Source: Ehrlichia ruminantium
GTDB lineage: Bacteria > Pseudomonadota > Alphaproteobacteria > Rickettsiales > Anaplasmataceae
NCBI RefSeq assembly: GCF_009728835.1
Contig: NZ_CP033455.1
Location: forward strand, 496,001 to 560,000
Length of the DNA: 64,000 nucleotides
Direction of reading: 5' to 3'
The notes beneath the pieces are model-generated. The model was not told the origin of the DNA. It did not search any database and saw only the letters and a program-made list of their open reading frames with translations. Below, piece by piece: positions 11,409 through 20,108 of the stretch. Both the position numbers and the translations under genes were made by a program. Position 1 is the stretch's first letter. The number at the start of each line of letters is the position of its first letter.

Positions 11409-12194
11409 ATGATTGTGGATTCACATTGTCATTTGAATTATTTTAATGTAGAGGAATTACCAGTTATAATTTCTAATGCTAAAGAAAATAATGTTAGTAT
11501 TATGCAGACTGTATGTACTACCCTTACTGAATATGCTAACCTGAGAACAATATCGGAAAGTTATAAACAAGTTTATTTTTCAGTAGGTGTACATCCTACT
11601 AATAGTGCTGATGGTGAGTCTGTTTCAGTAGAGGAGCTTGTAAGTTTATCACACCATTCTAAGGTAATTGGTTTGGGCGAGACTGGTCTAGATTTTTATA
11701 AGTGTGGAGATGCGGTTAAGCAAGAAAAGAATTTTTTAGCTCATATAGATGCATCTAGAAGGACAGGATTGCCTGTAATCATTCATTCAAGAGATGCGGA
11801 TAAAAGAATGATAGAGATCTTGGTATCAGAAATGAATGAAAAACCATTTTTGGGACTTATGCATTGTTTTGCATCTTCAGAAGAATTAGCGATAAAAGCT
11901 ATTGAACTTGGTTTATATATTTCTTTTTCCGGGATAGTGACTTTTAAGAATGCAAAAGTTGTTCAGGAAGTTGCACGTTTTACTCCTAAAAATCGTGTAT
12001 TAGTAGAAACGGATGCTCCATTTTTATCTCCTGAGCCATATCGTGGACAAAAAAATGAACCTGCGAGAACAAAATTTGTTGTACAATGTTTGGCGAAATT
12101 GTGGGATATAAGCATAGAGGAAGTAAGTAGTTTAACAACTGATAATTTTTTTAGGCTTTTTAAGAAATGTGCTGAACATTTTTATGCGTTATAG
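11409..12194 (+). CDS. TatD-family metal-dependent deoxyribonuclease
   Basis: A 261-residue TIM-barrel hydrolase of the TatD/YcfH family. Metal-binding signatures: DSHCHLNY at residue 4, GLGETGLDFYK, PVIIHSRDAD, LMHCFASS and LVETDAPFLSPEPYRG near residue 200. Family members are divalent-metal-dependent DNases implicated in DNA repair and turnover. Length is normal and every motif is intact. The likely start is the ATG at 11409. Long gaps on both sides indicate a single-gene unit. Which of the TatD, YcfH or YjjV paralogues it corresponds to cannot be decided from this sequence alone. Confidence 0.92.
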   Translation: MIVDSHCHLNYFNVEELPVIISNAKENNVSIMQTVCTTLTEYANLRTISESYKQVYFSVGVHPTNSADGESVSVEELVSLSHHSKVIGLGETGLDFYKCGDAVKQEKNFLAHIDASRRTGLPVIIHSRDADKRMIEILVSEMNEKPFLGLMHCFASSEELAIKAIELGLYISFSGIVTFKNAKVVQEVARFTPKNRVLVETDAPFLSPEPYRGQKNEPARTKFVVQCLAKLWDISIEEVSSLTTDNFFRLFKKCAEHFYAL

Positions 12195-12604
12195 ACTTGA
12201 TAATTTATATATTGATTTGTGCAAGTGTTATTCAGTGACATTTTAGATATTTAAGTCAAGTTTGTAGATTACTTAATTATTGGTTTGAAACAATTGTAGT
12301 AATTAGGTTTTCTAAGGTTACTAAAAATATTTGTTTTTGATGTATAGTTAGTTACAACTTTAATTATATAACTAATATTTTGTAATCAAGTGTAAAGTAT
12401 TTCTAGTATATATAGATTATATAGTGTAATGGTATTTTACTTTGAAATGTCAATATCTTAGTAAAATTAGTTGCTTAATATATTAGGTACATGTTTTGAA
12501 TGGTCGTGTAAATTTGCTATTGTAAATGTTTGATGACTTAAAATATTAAAAGTGTAAAATGACTACAACTATTTGTATGTTTTTATATTTTAGAGAGTTT
12601 TTTT
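12195..12604. other. Intergenic, nothing recognised
   Basis: A 410-bp AT-rich gap upstream of pyrF. Some local repetition of short phrases such as tagtta was seen, but no ordered repeat, RNA gene or convincing promoter. Confidence 0.55.
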
Positions 12605-13300
12605 ATGAAGCATAATCCAGTTATTTGTGCGGTAGATACTCATGATTTTGATAGGGCATTGCAGTTGACAAAGATGCTATATGGAAAAATATCTATGGTG
12701 AAACTAGGACTGGAGTTTTTTGTAACATATGGACTGTCTGGTGTACAAAAAATATCTGATTGTGGAATTCCAATATTTCTTGATTTAAAATTGCACGATA
12801 TTCCTAATACTGTAAGTCAGGCTATATCAGTAATCAAGTCTTCTAATATTGCTATGCTTACTGTTCACATTAGTGGTGGTCAAGAAATGATGAAGAGAGC
12901 CATGGATGTTATCTTTGGTAGTACGCTGAAGATAATAGGTGTGACTGTACTTACAAGTATTGATGTTGATGATTTAGGGGAAGTGGGGATTAATAATTCT
13001 GCAGTGCAACAAGTTGTTTTGTTATCAAAACTTGCTCAAAAAGTGGGGTTACATGGTATAGTATGTTCTCCTCTTGAGGTAAAGGAAGTTCGTGCTCAAT
13101 GTGATAGAGATCTGAAAGTTATAGTTCCAGGTATAAGGTTAGGAGATGACTACAATGATCAAAAAAGGACTGAACATCCTAGAAATGCAATATTGTCTGG
13201 AGCGGATTATTTAGTAATAGGACGTCCAATTACTACAAGTAGTGATCCGGTACAAATGATTGATACTATTCTTGCATCAATAGTAGATTTGTGCAATTGA
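12605..13300 (+). CDS. pyrF: Orotidine 5'-phosphate decarboxylase
   Basis: A 231-residue TIM-barrel enzyme that turns OMP into UMP, the last step of de novo pyrimidine synthesis. The catalytic signature DLKLHDIPNTV spans residues 60-70, with Asp60, Lys62 and Asp65 in place. An N-terminal Asp (CAVDTHDFD) and a C-terminal phosphate-binding stretch (VPGIRLGDD, then YLVIGRPIT) complete the group I bacterial fold. Length is typical. The start ATG is preceded by agagag about 10 bp upstream, a plausible ribosome binding site. It is flanked by long gaps, so it is probably transcribed alone. Confidence 0.96.
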   Translation: MKHNPVICAVDTHDFDRALQLTKMLYGKISMVKLGLEFFVTYGLSGVQKISDCGIPIFLDLKLHDIPNTVSQAISVIKSSNIAMLTVHISGGQEMMKRAMDVIFGSTLKIIGVTVLTSIDVDDLGEVGINNSAVQQVVLLSKLAQKVGLHGIVCSPLEVKEVRAQCDRDLKVIVPGIRLGDDYNDQKRTEHPRNAILSGADYLVIGRPITTSSDPVQMIDTILASIVDLCN

Positions 13301-13934
13301 AGATTGTAATACATAATTGATTAAAGGTAATTATGTAATTATTATGATAATTTTTTTGTATATTCTGAAATTCTATATTAAAGAATTGTTATTTATGGGA
13401 CTAATATAAAAAAAATTTATTGCATAGTATATGTATACTGATTGTATGTTTGTTGTGTTTAAATAGTAAGAGTTAATATATATCTTAGTTGGTTGACATG
13501 TTGTTATGTATAAGTTTGAATTTTAATGTATTTTATGATGGAAATTTTATATGTAATATGAGTGTCAATATGTCTAGTGAAAAATTAAAAGTGGCACGTA
13601 AGAGTTTATTTATATATTATTTTTTCTGATTATAAATAGTATGTATTTTATAATGAGTTAGTTATCAGGATCAAATTATTTTAGTGTTTTTAAATATTAA
13701 ATTTGTTATTAATTATATGAATTACTAATAGGTAGTTGTCATTTATAGATGATATACAATATAAAGCTATTAGTTTTTCGTGATATATGGTATTTATAAC
13801 TGGTTCGAGAAAAGATATATTTATCTAGATATATATTAAGAACTAATTATAATATAATTGTGTTGTATAACATTGTGTAATGAATGTTATATTTATATTG
13901 TATAATCTAAATATAGTTAAGGAATAGAAGTACC
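13301..13934. other. Intergenic, nothing recognised
   Basis: A 634-bp AT-rich gap between pyrF and surE. A ggttcgaga at about 13802 resembles a tRNA T-loop but no acceptor stem or anticodon arm is present around it. A TATAAT at 13901-13906 lies upstream of surE without a good -35 box. Confidence 0.55.
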
Positions 13935-14705
13935 ATGAGGGTATTATTAAGTAATGATGATGGTTTTCATGCTAATGGCATAAAAACACTAAAGGAAATA
14001 GTAATAAGGTCCGGTATTGCATCAGAGGTATGGGTAGTTGCTCCACTGAATAATTGTAGTGGGTCTGGTAGGTCAGTAGGGTTAAATGTTGAAACGCAAG
14101 TTCATCAGGTAAGTGATACTGAATTTATTGTTAATAGTACACCATCTACAAGTGTTTTTCTTGCATTGATGAAGATTATGGATCATAAACCTGATTTAAT
14201 TTTGTCTGGAATAAATCATGGTGTTAATATAGGAAATGATATATGGTATTCTGGAACTGTAGCTGCAGCAGCAGAAGGAGCTGCGGTTAATATTCCATCG
14301 ATTGCAATTAGTCAAGAATATAATAGCAAGAGTGGAGAGATAAATTGGGTTAATCCTCAAAAATTTTTAAAACAGATTATAGAAATGTTAATGAACATTT
14401 CATTTTGGAATAAATCTACTGTTATGAACGTAAATTTTCCGTTGATGCCAGCAAAAGGTATTAAATTTACAAATCAAGGAAAGTACGTTCCATGTAATGA
14501 AATAGAAAAAAATGGGGATTCTAATAGCAATACATCTTATACAATTAGCAGAATTACTCCAGATAAAAAAAATAGAAGTCAATGTGATGGTAGTATTAAA
14601 GCTATTGATGAAGGATATATTACAATTACACCACTAAAATTTGATATGACAGATTTTGATATTTTAGAATCTTTAACTTCACTTAATGAGAGTTATACTA
14701 TATGA
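13935..14705 (+). CDS. surE: 5'/3'-nucleotidase SurE
   Basis: A 256-residue metal-dependent phosphatase that removes phosphate from nucleoside monophosphates. The family signature [13 protein letters not shown] starts at residue 4, with metal ligands Asp8 and Asp9. [10 protein letters not shown] and [20 protein letters not shown] follow, both diagnostic. Length is typical. An AAGGA ribosome-binding sequence lies about 12 bp before the ATG. Its TGA overlaps the ATG of the next small gene (ATGA at 14702-14705), so surE, ccmD and ccmE are probably translated from one message. Confidence 0.96.
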   Translation: MRVLLSNDDGFHANGIKTLKEIVIRSGIASEVWVVAPLNNCSGSGRSVGLNVETQVHQVSDTEFIVNSTPSTSVFLALMKIMDHKPDLILSGINHGVNIGNDIWYSGTVAAAAEGAAVNIPSIAISQEYNSKSGEINWVNPQKFLKQIIEMLMNISFWNKSTVMNVNFPLMPAKGIKFTNQGKYVPCNEIEKNGDSNSNTSYTISRITPDKKNRSQCDGSIKAIDEGYITITPLKFDMTDFDILESLTSLNESYTI

Positions 14706-14830
14706 TTTTCTTAATTCTTGCTTATGTTATAAGTGCGGGCTTATTGGTTGGTTTAAGTGCTTTTATAGTTTGTGGTTATAGCAAAAGTAAAAAGGATTTG
14801 GAAAGTATTACTCAGAAAGATGAAACGTAG
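14702..14830 (+). CDS. ccmD: Probable heme exporter protein D (CcmD), 42 residues
   Basis: A 42-residue open frame beginning [15 protein letters not shown]. It has one N-terminal membrane segment (about residues 2-24) followed by a charged tail, [16 protein letters not shown]. That architecture is the whole of CcmD, which holds CcmE to the CcmABC heme-handling complex in the inner membrane. The ATG overlaps the surE stop by ATGA, and its 3' end overlaps the ccmE start by 11 bp, so translation is probably coupled. CcmD proteins are too short and diverged for sequence alone; the call rests on topology, size and position directly before ccmE. Confidence 0.7.
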   Translation: MIFLILAYVISAGLLVGLSAFIVCGYSKSKKDLESITQKDET

Positions 14831-15227
14831 ATATAAGAGATTGTGCATTATTATTATAGCGTTTAGTATTTTTGGTGCTTCTGTTATTTTTGTATTGGGT
14901 AAGTTAAGAAATAATGTATCTTTTTTCTATACGCCGACTGAAATATTATCAAATAGCTTGTATTCTAATAGATCTAATATTAGGGTAGGAGGTATGGTAG
15001 TGAAAGATACTGTACAAAAATATGATGATTCTATTGCTTTTCATATAACAGATTTAAAAAATTATATTAAAGTAACATATAAAGGAATATTGCCTCCTTT
15101 ATTTTCAGAGGGTAGCTGGATAGTAGCAAAAGGAAGAATGGTGGATAATCAGTTTATTGCAAATGAAATTTTAGCTAAACATGATGAGAACTATATGCCT
15201 AATAAATTTAGGAAGAATAATTTGTAA
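14820..15227 (+). CDS. ccmE: Cytochrome c maturation heme chaperone CcmE
   Basis: A 135-residue membrane-anchored chaperone that carries heme covalently to apocytochrome c in system I maturation. The N-terminus [15 protein letters not shown] is a positive tail plus signal anchor (about residues 7-26). Beta-barrel motifs include [22 protein letters not shown] and AKGRM. The heme-attachment motif AKHDENYMP is intact, with the covalent His and the axial Tyr. The frame extends 16 codons upstream to 14772, but that part overlaps ccmD and lacks family features, so the ATG at 14820 is preferred. Confidence 0.94.
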   Translation: MKRRYKRLCIIIIAFSIFGASVIFVLGKLRNNVSFFYTPTEILSNSLYSNRSNIRVGGMVVKDTVQKYDDSIAFHITDLKNYIKVTYKGILPPLFSEGSWIVAKGRMVDNQFIANEILAKHDENYMPNKFRKNNL

Positions 15228-15467
15228 GAATTATGTTATGGTTTGACCTACAAATTACTTTTATGCAGCCGTATTGTAGCTATTTTATGTACCTAATATA
15301 GGTATATAATGTATAAAGTATTGTGTTCTTAAATTCTATGTTTATGAGTATGTTATTATGATGATATACAAATAGTTACAGTTAATTTACACTTTTAATA
15401 TTTTTAATCATAAAGTATTTATAACAGAAAACTTGCATCGCCAGTTACAGTATATACATGATATTTA

Positions 15468-15593
15468 ATGGCTAATTTTACTGATATGTTAACATTTCAG
15501 AGAGAAACAGTATCACAGTATACAGTTTTGCAATTATGTAACTTCTATATACCTACAATGTTTGGACTTAATGATAAGATATTGGTGATGTAG
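15468..15593 (+). pseudogene. Small coding-like fragment, 41 codons
   Basis: An ATG-initiated frame beginning MANFTDMLTFQRETVSQY and ending IPTMFGLNDKILVM. Residue composition looks like a real globular protein rather than random AT-rich translation. No ribosome binding site is obvious, and the frame stops abruptly at TAG with nothing continuing in the next frame. It may be the surviving start of a larger lost gene, or a short gene of its own. Product not recognised. Confidence 0.3.
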
Positions 15594-15619
15594 CCAGAAA
15601 TAATTATGTTATTTTAATC

Positions 15620-15922
15620 TTAGTTTGTATTAGTATTATTTCTTTCTAATGTTGCAGATAAATAAAATTCTTCATTATTATCAGTATTTCTTCCAGTGAG
15701 AATTATAACATCTCCTTGATGTTTAGGACTGCGAAGATAATAAAAGTTATGAAATAAAGTACTGAAAGCTTGCGGATCTACCAGATGACACAGGTATGAT
15801 GTGAGTATATTGGTTATATTTCTATTTGATGTAACGAATGTATTGTCACTAGGGTCATATTCAAGTAATGAAGCGTTACATAAACAAAGGTGAGGATCTT
15901 TATCAGTATTAGTTTTAGCCCA
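15620..15922 (-). pseudogene. Start-less coding-like frame, 100 codons
   Basis: The minus strand is open for 100 codons between an upstream TAA (15923-15925) and a TAA stop at 15620-15622, but contains no ATG, GTG or TTG start. The translation is protein-like throughout: DPHLCLCNASLLEYDPSDNT in the N-terminal third, then SYLCHLVDPQAFSTLFHNFY, then GDVIILTGRNTDNNEEFYLS. The balanced amino acid mix is unlike translated spacer DNA nearby. It looks like the C-terminal part of a gene whose 5' end has been lost, or a duplicated fragment of a gene located elsewhere. Family not recognised. Confidence 0.5.
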
Positions 15923-16630
15923 TTATGGATAGTTTTATAGTGGAAATGTATTTTTTGTGACTAATTATTATATCGCGAAAAATAAAAAGTTAGTTATAGA
16001 ACTTACTGAATTTCTTTATTATTTTTTAAATACTTGATATAGTCTTATAATATATAGATATTATATTTTTAAAAATATTATTGTGGTGTTATTTTAGTGT
16101 GAATCTGTATTAGTAGAACTTATGGGTATTTTTATAATAGAATGTACTTTTTTTGTGTGATTATTATATAACTAAAAAGAACTAATATATTGAATTTACT
16201 GGTTTTTTATTTATGTTTATTGTAATCACTATGTTATGTATTCTTGTAACTGTGAAATATATTGTAAACATATTTGTGGTTACAATATGGTTATGTGCAA
16301 CTCGTATGGCAGTAATGTTGTATCAGTCTACGAATAAATGTTTGTATATAGTGCTGAATATTTTAAGCTGATATAATTATTAAATTGCATATTAGTTAGT
16401 AAGTTTCTTGTTATTTTAGTATTAGCTTAAGTGAAGTAATGTGACAGTTGTAAGGTTACTCATTAGTTTATGTATATAAGAATACCACACTCAATAGTAC
16501 CAATTATACAGTAATACGTTATTGTTAATATATTGTAGTACTGATAATGCTATTCATAAATTGCTATTGGACTAATGCGATATTTTGTTAAATGAAGTCT
16601 ATCCAGTATTATCCCATATATGTAATTATG

Positions 16631-17206
16631 TTAGGTTTTGTGTTCTTTCCACGGAGATAGGAAATCAAATGACCGAAAATTTTGTTGTAGATTTACAGGT
16701 TCATATTTTACTTCCTTTTTTGATATGTCGTATCGTACTTCTTTATATCCACTTAAAGGAAAATCTTTAAGCATTGGATGACCAGAAAATCCATAATCTG
16801 TTAAAATTCTTCTTAGGTCTGGATTATTGCTAAATAGTATTCCATACATATCAAATACTTCTCGTTCAAACCATCCTGCAGCATTAAAGATATTAGTAAT
16901 AGATGTGATATTTTCATTTTCATGTAATGGAACTTTACAACAAATTCTTATATTATGAATTATGCTCAACAGTGAATAAATTACGTCGAATCTTGCTTCT
17001 CTATGTGGGTAATCTACTGTGAAGATATCAATTAGGATTTGAAACTTGCACTTTTTGTCATTGCGTAAAAATAAAATGTGATCATAAATATTTTGTGGTG
17101 TTGAATGTAATATTAGTGTTATGTTATCTTGCATGGTGCATTTTACGTTTAAAGATGCATCAATATGTGTGATAATATCTTCAAGATTGCTATTGATATT
17201 TGACAT
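16631..17206 (-). CDS. nuoC: NADH-quinone oxidoreductase subunit C
   Basis: A 191-residue peripheral-arm subunit of respiratory complex I (30-kDa subunit family). The signature spans the second half: YPHREARFDV, WFEREVFDMYGI, DLRRILTDYGFSGHPM, LKDFPLSGYKEVRYD. It is a separate protein, not fused to NuoD. NuoC sits in the connecting module between NADH dehydrogenase and the membrane arm. In gene order it follows nuoA and nuoB on the same strand, but after an unusual 1160-bp gap; nuoD is not next to it, so the nuo operon is split in this genome. Confidence 0.96.
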   Translation of the reverse strand: MSNINSNLEDIITHIDASLNVKCTMQDNITLILHSTPQNIYDHILFLRNDKKCKFQILIDIFTVDYPHREARFDVIYSLLSIIHNIRICCKVPLHENENITSITNIFNAAGWFEREVFDMYGILFSNNPDLRRILTDYGFSGHPMLKDFPLSGYKEVRYDISKKEVKYEPVNLQQNFRSFDFLSPWKEHKT

Positions 17207-18366
17207 TATATACCTATCTAATAATATATTTACGCAGCTATAAGTACTTTACTATATCTTATTTTTCTAAATTAAGATATTACATAGTGTTGTTGTATTT
17301 AATATATAATGTATGTAAATTATAATTGTGTGAATATTTGTTTGATAAAACAGGTGTAGTAGTATTCTAGTATAGATTATTTATTATATAATATTATGAT
17401 AATTAGAAATAAATGTGTAATTATGTTATTGGCGTAATAATGCGTTTTTTGTCTGGAATAAGTCATGATATTAATATGTGGTGCTATAGGTTGCACTATA
17501 GCAGCTTCAGTATCAGGGTTTACTGTTAATATTTATCGATTACAATTAATCAAGAATGTTAAAATGGGCTTTTTTATTAGTATAGTTATAGATAGTACTC
17601 TTTATACTTAGTCTGCAGTTTTATTGTAAATAATTTTAAAGTTATCAAATCATTTATGTTTGTATGTATATATACAATAGAGTGTTGTATAATATGCTTG
17701 CAGTTCTGAATATATACAATATGTAGATTGAGTTTTTTGATGTTAGCTGGAGAAGCATATTATTTTGATTTGAAGTGGATTGTTGTGTTGCTTGTATAAT
17801 GGTTTTGATATTCTACTTATATAGGATGTTTATATCATTGTTTAAGAATAATTACTTTGTTGAAAATTAGTAGTGCTGTTGTTTTTATGTGAGATAAATA
17901 ATAGTTTTATTATAGATAGTATTTAATGTATAATTCTACAATTACCTTTGTGCTTGATTTGATAAACATATATGTCATTTATTTAAATGTAGTGAGTTTC
18001 TTGAAGTTTTGGTATAGCAGGAATTAATAAAACTGATATTTCTGTGTATTTTTTTAGCTGTAGCAAGGAGTGATTAGCAATATTAAATTTTCAATGTATA
18101 TTTTATTTTGGGTGATTTGTTATTATATTAGGAATATGATCATTTAGTTATTTAATTTATTGTATCCTAGTATATAATAAGTTTTACTGTTGATAAATTT
18201 TCTAAAAGTCTTTTAAAAAGAATATTTTGGTATTTTTCATATAAATGTTAATTACCTAGTTATGCTATAGCATCAACTGAACGTGTCAATTGATGAATTT
18301 TCTACAAATTATTATAAAATAACAGAGTAATGTTTTTATTATACAGAAATTTAAATACTATATTTT
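17207..18366. other. Long gap between nuoB and nuoC, possible gene remnants
   Basis: An 1160-bp interruption inside what is a contiguous operon in many bacteria. Two short plus-strand frames look mildly coding-like: one at 17465-17611 listed separately, and a 19-codon one near 17740 beginning MLAGEAYYFDLKW. No repeat array, RNA gene or terminator was recognised. Confidence 0.5.
17465..17611 (+). pseudogene. Possible decayed membrane-protein fragment, 48 codons
   Basis: An ATG frame beginning MILICGAIGCTIAASVSGF, a hydrophobic small-residue-rich start like a membrane helix, ending FISIVIDSTLYT. An overlapping frame from an ATG just upstream reads MRFLSGISHDINMW, so a frameshifted remnant is possible. 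It lies antisense within the nuoB-nuoC gap. Evidence is composition only and chance cannot be excluded. Confidence 0.2.
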
Positions 18367-18900
18367 TTATTTTGGCTTTTTTTCAGTAGAAGAAGCAGTT
18401 CTATTAATTTTTTGCTGTAGACATAGTATACCATATAGTAATGCTTCTGCTGTTGGCGGGCATCCTGGGACGTAGATGTCTACTGGAACTATGCGATCGC
18501 ACCCTCTTACTACTGAATATGAGTAATGGTAATATCCTCCACCATTAGCGCAACTTCCCATTGAAATAACATACCGGGGTTCTGTCATTTGATCATATAC
18601 TTTACGTAATGCAGGGGCCATTTTATTTGTTAGTGTTCCTGCGACAATCATGACATCTGCTTGTCTTGGACTTGCACGAAACATTACGCCATATCTATCT
18701 AAATCATATCTACTTGCTGCTGTGTGCATCATTTCTACAGCGCAACATGCTAACCCAAATGTCATTGGCCATAAAGAATTTGACCTTGCCCAACTTGACA
18801 CATAGTTTATTAGGTCTGAGAACTTAGTCACCATAAACCCACGGTGATTATAGCTCTGCCAAAATTGGTTATTTAAAATAGAACTATGCTTATTTATCAT
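18367..18900 (-). CDS. nuoB: NADH-quinone oxidoreductase subunit B
   Basis: A 177-residue complex I subunit carrying the terminal Fe-S cluster N2. All four ligand cysteines are visible: the tandem pair Cys52-Cys53 (ACCAVEMM), Cys117 (MGSCANGGG) and Cys147 ([11 protein letters not shown]). The flanking sequences [22 protein letters not shown] and [10 protein letters not shown] are diagnostic. The C-terminal tail (about 15 residues) is polar. It starts only 6 bp after the nuoA stop, so the two are co-transcribed and probably translationally linked. Confidence 0.97.
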   Translation of the reverse strand: MINKHSSILNNQFWQSYNHRGFMVTKFSDLINYVSSWARSNSLWPMTFGLACCAVEMMHTAASRYDLDRYGVMFRASPRQADVMIVAGTLTNKMAPALRKVYDQMTEPRYVISMGSCANGGGYYHYSYSVVRGCDRIVPVDIYVPGCPPTAEALLYGILCLQQKINRTASSTEKKPK

Positions 18901-18906
18901 ATAAAA

Positions 18907-19278
18907 TTACTCCCATTCTAATGCACCCTTACTCCACTCATATATAAATCCTATTATTAATATCACTAAGAATACCATCATAGACCAAAATCCACCTATG
19001 CCTATGTCTGAAAGACAGATAGACCATGGGAATAAAAATGCTACTTCAAGATCGAATATAATAAATAATATTGCTACTAGATAAAACCTGATATTAAAAG
19101 TTTTTCTTGAATTGCTAAGTGGTGTAAAACCACATTCATAAGACGAAAGTTTATGTGGGTCTGGATTTCTTGACGCTAAAAACATCGGTAATACGGAAAA
19201 CAAGAACGATATAAAACCTGCTATTCCTAAGAAAATTAATATAGGAAAATATTCAGCAATATTAAAGGTTTGTGTCAT
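18907..19278 (-). CDS. nuoA: NADH-quinone oxidoreductase subunit A
   Basis: A 123-residue membrane subunit of complex I with three predicted helices (about residues 9-30, 65-85, 95-115). The signature [29 protein letters not shown]-type core is present ([11 protein letters not shown], then [11 protein letters not shown]). The frame is open 25 codons further upstream, but that extension is polar, unlike NuoA, and overlaps a TTGACA promoter-like element, so the ATG at 19278 beginning [12 protein letters not shown] is chosen. First gene of the nuoA-nuoB pair. Confidence 0.95.
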   Translation of the reverse strand: MTQTFNIAEYFPILIFLGIAGFISFLFSVLPMFLASRNPDPHKLSSYECGFTPLSNSRKTFNIRFYLVAILFIIFDLEVAFLFPWSICLSDIGIGGFWSMMVFLVILIIGFIYEWSKGALEWE

Positions 19279-19304
19279 ATTATATACATTGGTAAATAAT
19301 TCAA

Positions 19305-19332
19305 TATTTATAGAGTTTCTATTATATGTCAA
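19305..19332 (-). promoter_or_regulatory. Probable nuoAB promoter
   Basis: On the minus strand a perfect TTGACA (plus positions 19327-19332) is followed after 16 bp by TAAATA (19305-19310); a TATAAA overlaps slightly upstream of it. The nuoA ATG at 19278 lies 26 bp beyond. This location inside the longer open frame also supports the shorter nuoA start. Confidence 0.4.
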
Positions 19333-19682
19333 TTTATTAACACATATACACACCTCTTACCGTTAAATCATACCACTAATTGTAAATGAAGTATAATTAT
19401 AATTAGTATAAAAACAGCAAATAACATTTACTGTTAATTTTATATGATATATTGGAACAACTTACATTATTCGATTACCTGTTTATGATAATGTGTATAG
19501 CAACTATATAACATAGTTGCAAATATATTAATATTATATATTAAATACGTAAAGATATTTTATGTATTTTTTCCCTACTAAAACATATAATCTTTACATT
19601 ATATAATTATATCATAATTTTATATAGCATAACTTTAATGGTGTACATTTTCTTGATGAAATGAAAATTGTCCTATTTTTTA

Positions 19683-20106
19683 TTTACCATTTTTTAATGT
19701 TGTTCTCTGATTTGTATTTGATAGTACAACATAATTATAGTTTGATACTATAGTTTACTTTAAATTCCTGATAGTATATAAAAATGATTTAGTTATAAAA
19801 AATCATGCATTGTTTTGTATGATTATCCTATACTTATCTGATATTATATACTAAAGATTAAATCTGAATATTAGTTAGCCAATTGATATTTGTGTTTACC
19901 GTTTTTTTAATGTTGTTCTCTGATTTGTATTTGATAGTACAACGTGATTATAGTTTGGTACTATAGTTTACTTTAAATTCCTGATAGTATATAAAAATGA
20001 TTTAGTTATTGAAAATCAGGTGTTGTTTTATGTGATTATCCTATGCTGATCTGATATTATATACTAAAGATTAGTTACGAATATTAATTAGCCAATTGAT
20101 TTTGAT
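19683..20106. repeat. 212-bp tandem direct repeat, two copies
   Basis: The phrase tttacc(a/g)tttttt(t)aatgttgttctctga occurs at 19683 and again at 19895, and the two copies stay nearly identical to 20106. The second copy ends directly at the uvrA stop codon (20109-20111). The first bases of uvrA's 3' end on the plus strand (taccattcta) resemble the start of the repeat unit, suggesting the array grew from the edge of uvrA. It lies downstream of uvrA and upstream of nuoA. 19333-19682 is AT-rich and featureless. Confidence 0.93.
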
Positions 20107-20108
20107 CT

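Larger units (their letters stand above)
15228..16630. other. Long intergenic region with coding-like debris
   Basis: A 1.4-kb gap between ccmE and nuoC. Two coding-like fragments on opposite strands (15468-15593 and 15620-15922) are listed separately. Downstream, two segments roughly 200 bp apart, near 15927 and 16125, share a loose pattern (tttttata, then tgtactttttttgtg-like, then gaatttact), probably an old duplication. The rest is AT-rich without recognised features. Confidence 0.5.

Noticed and set aside
13799-13812. Possible tRNA T-loop (ggttcgaga)
   Set aside because: No acceptor stem, D arm or anticodon stem can be paired around it. No tRNA was supported anywhere in the window.
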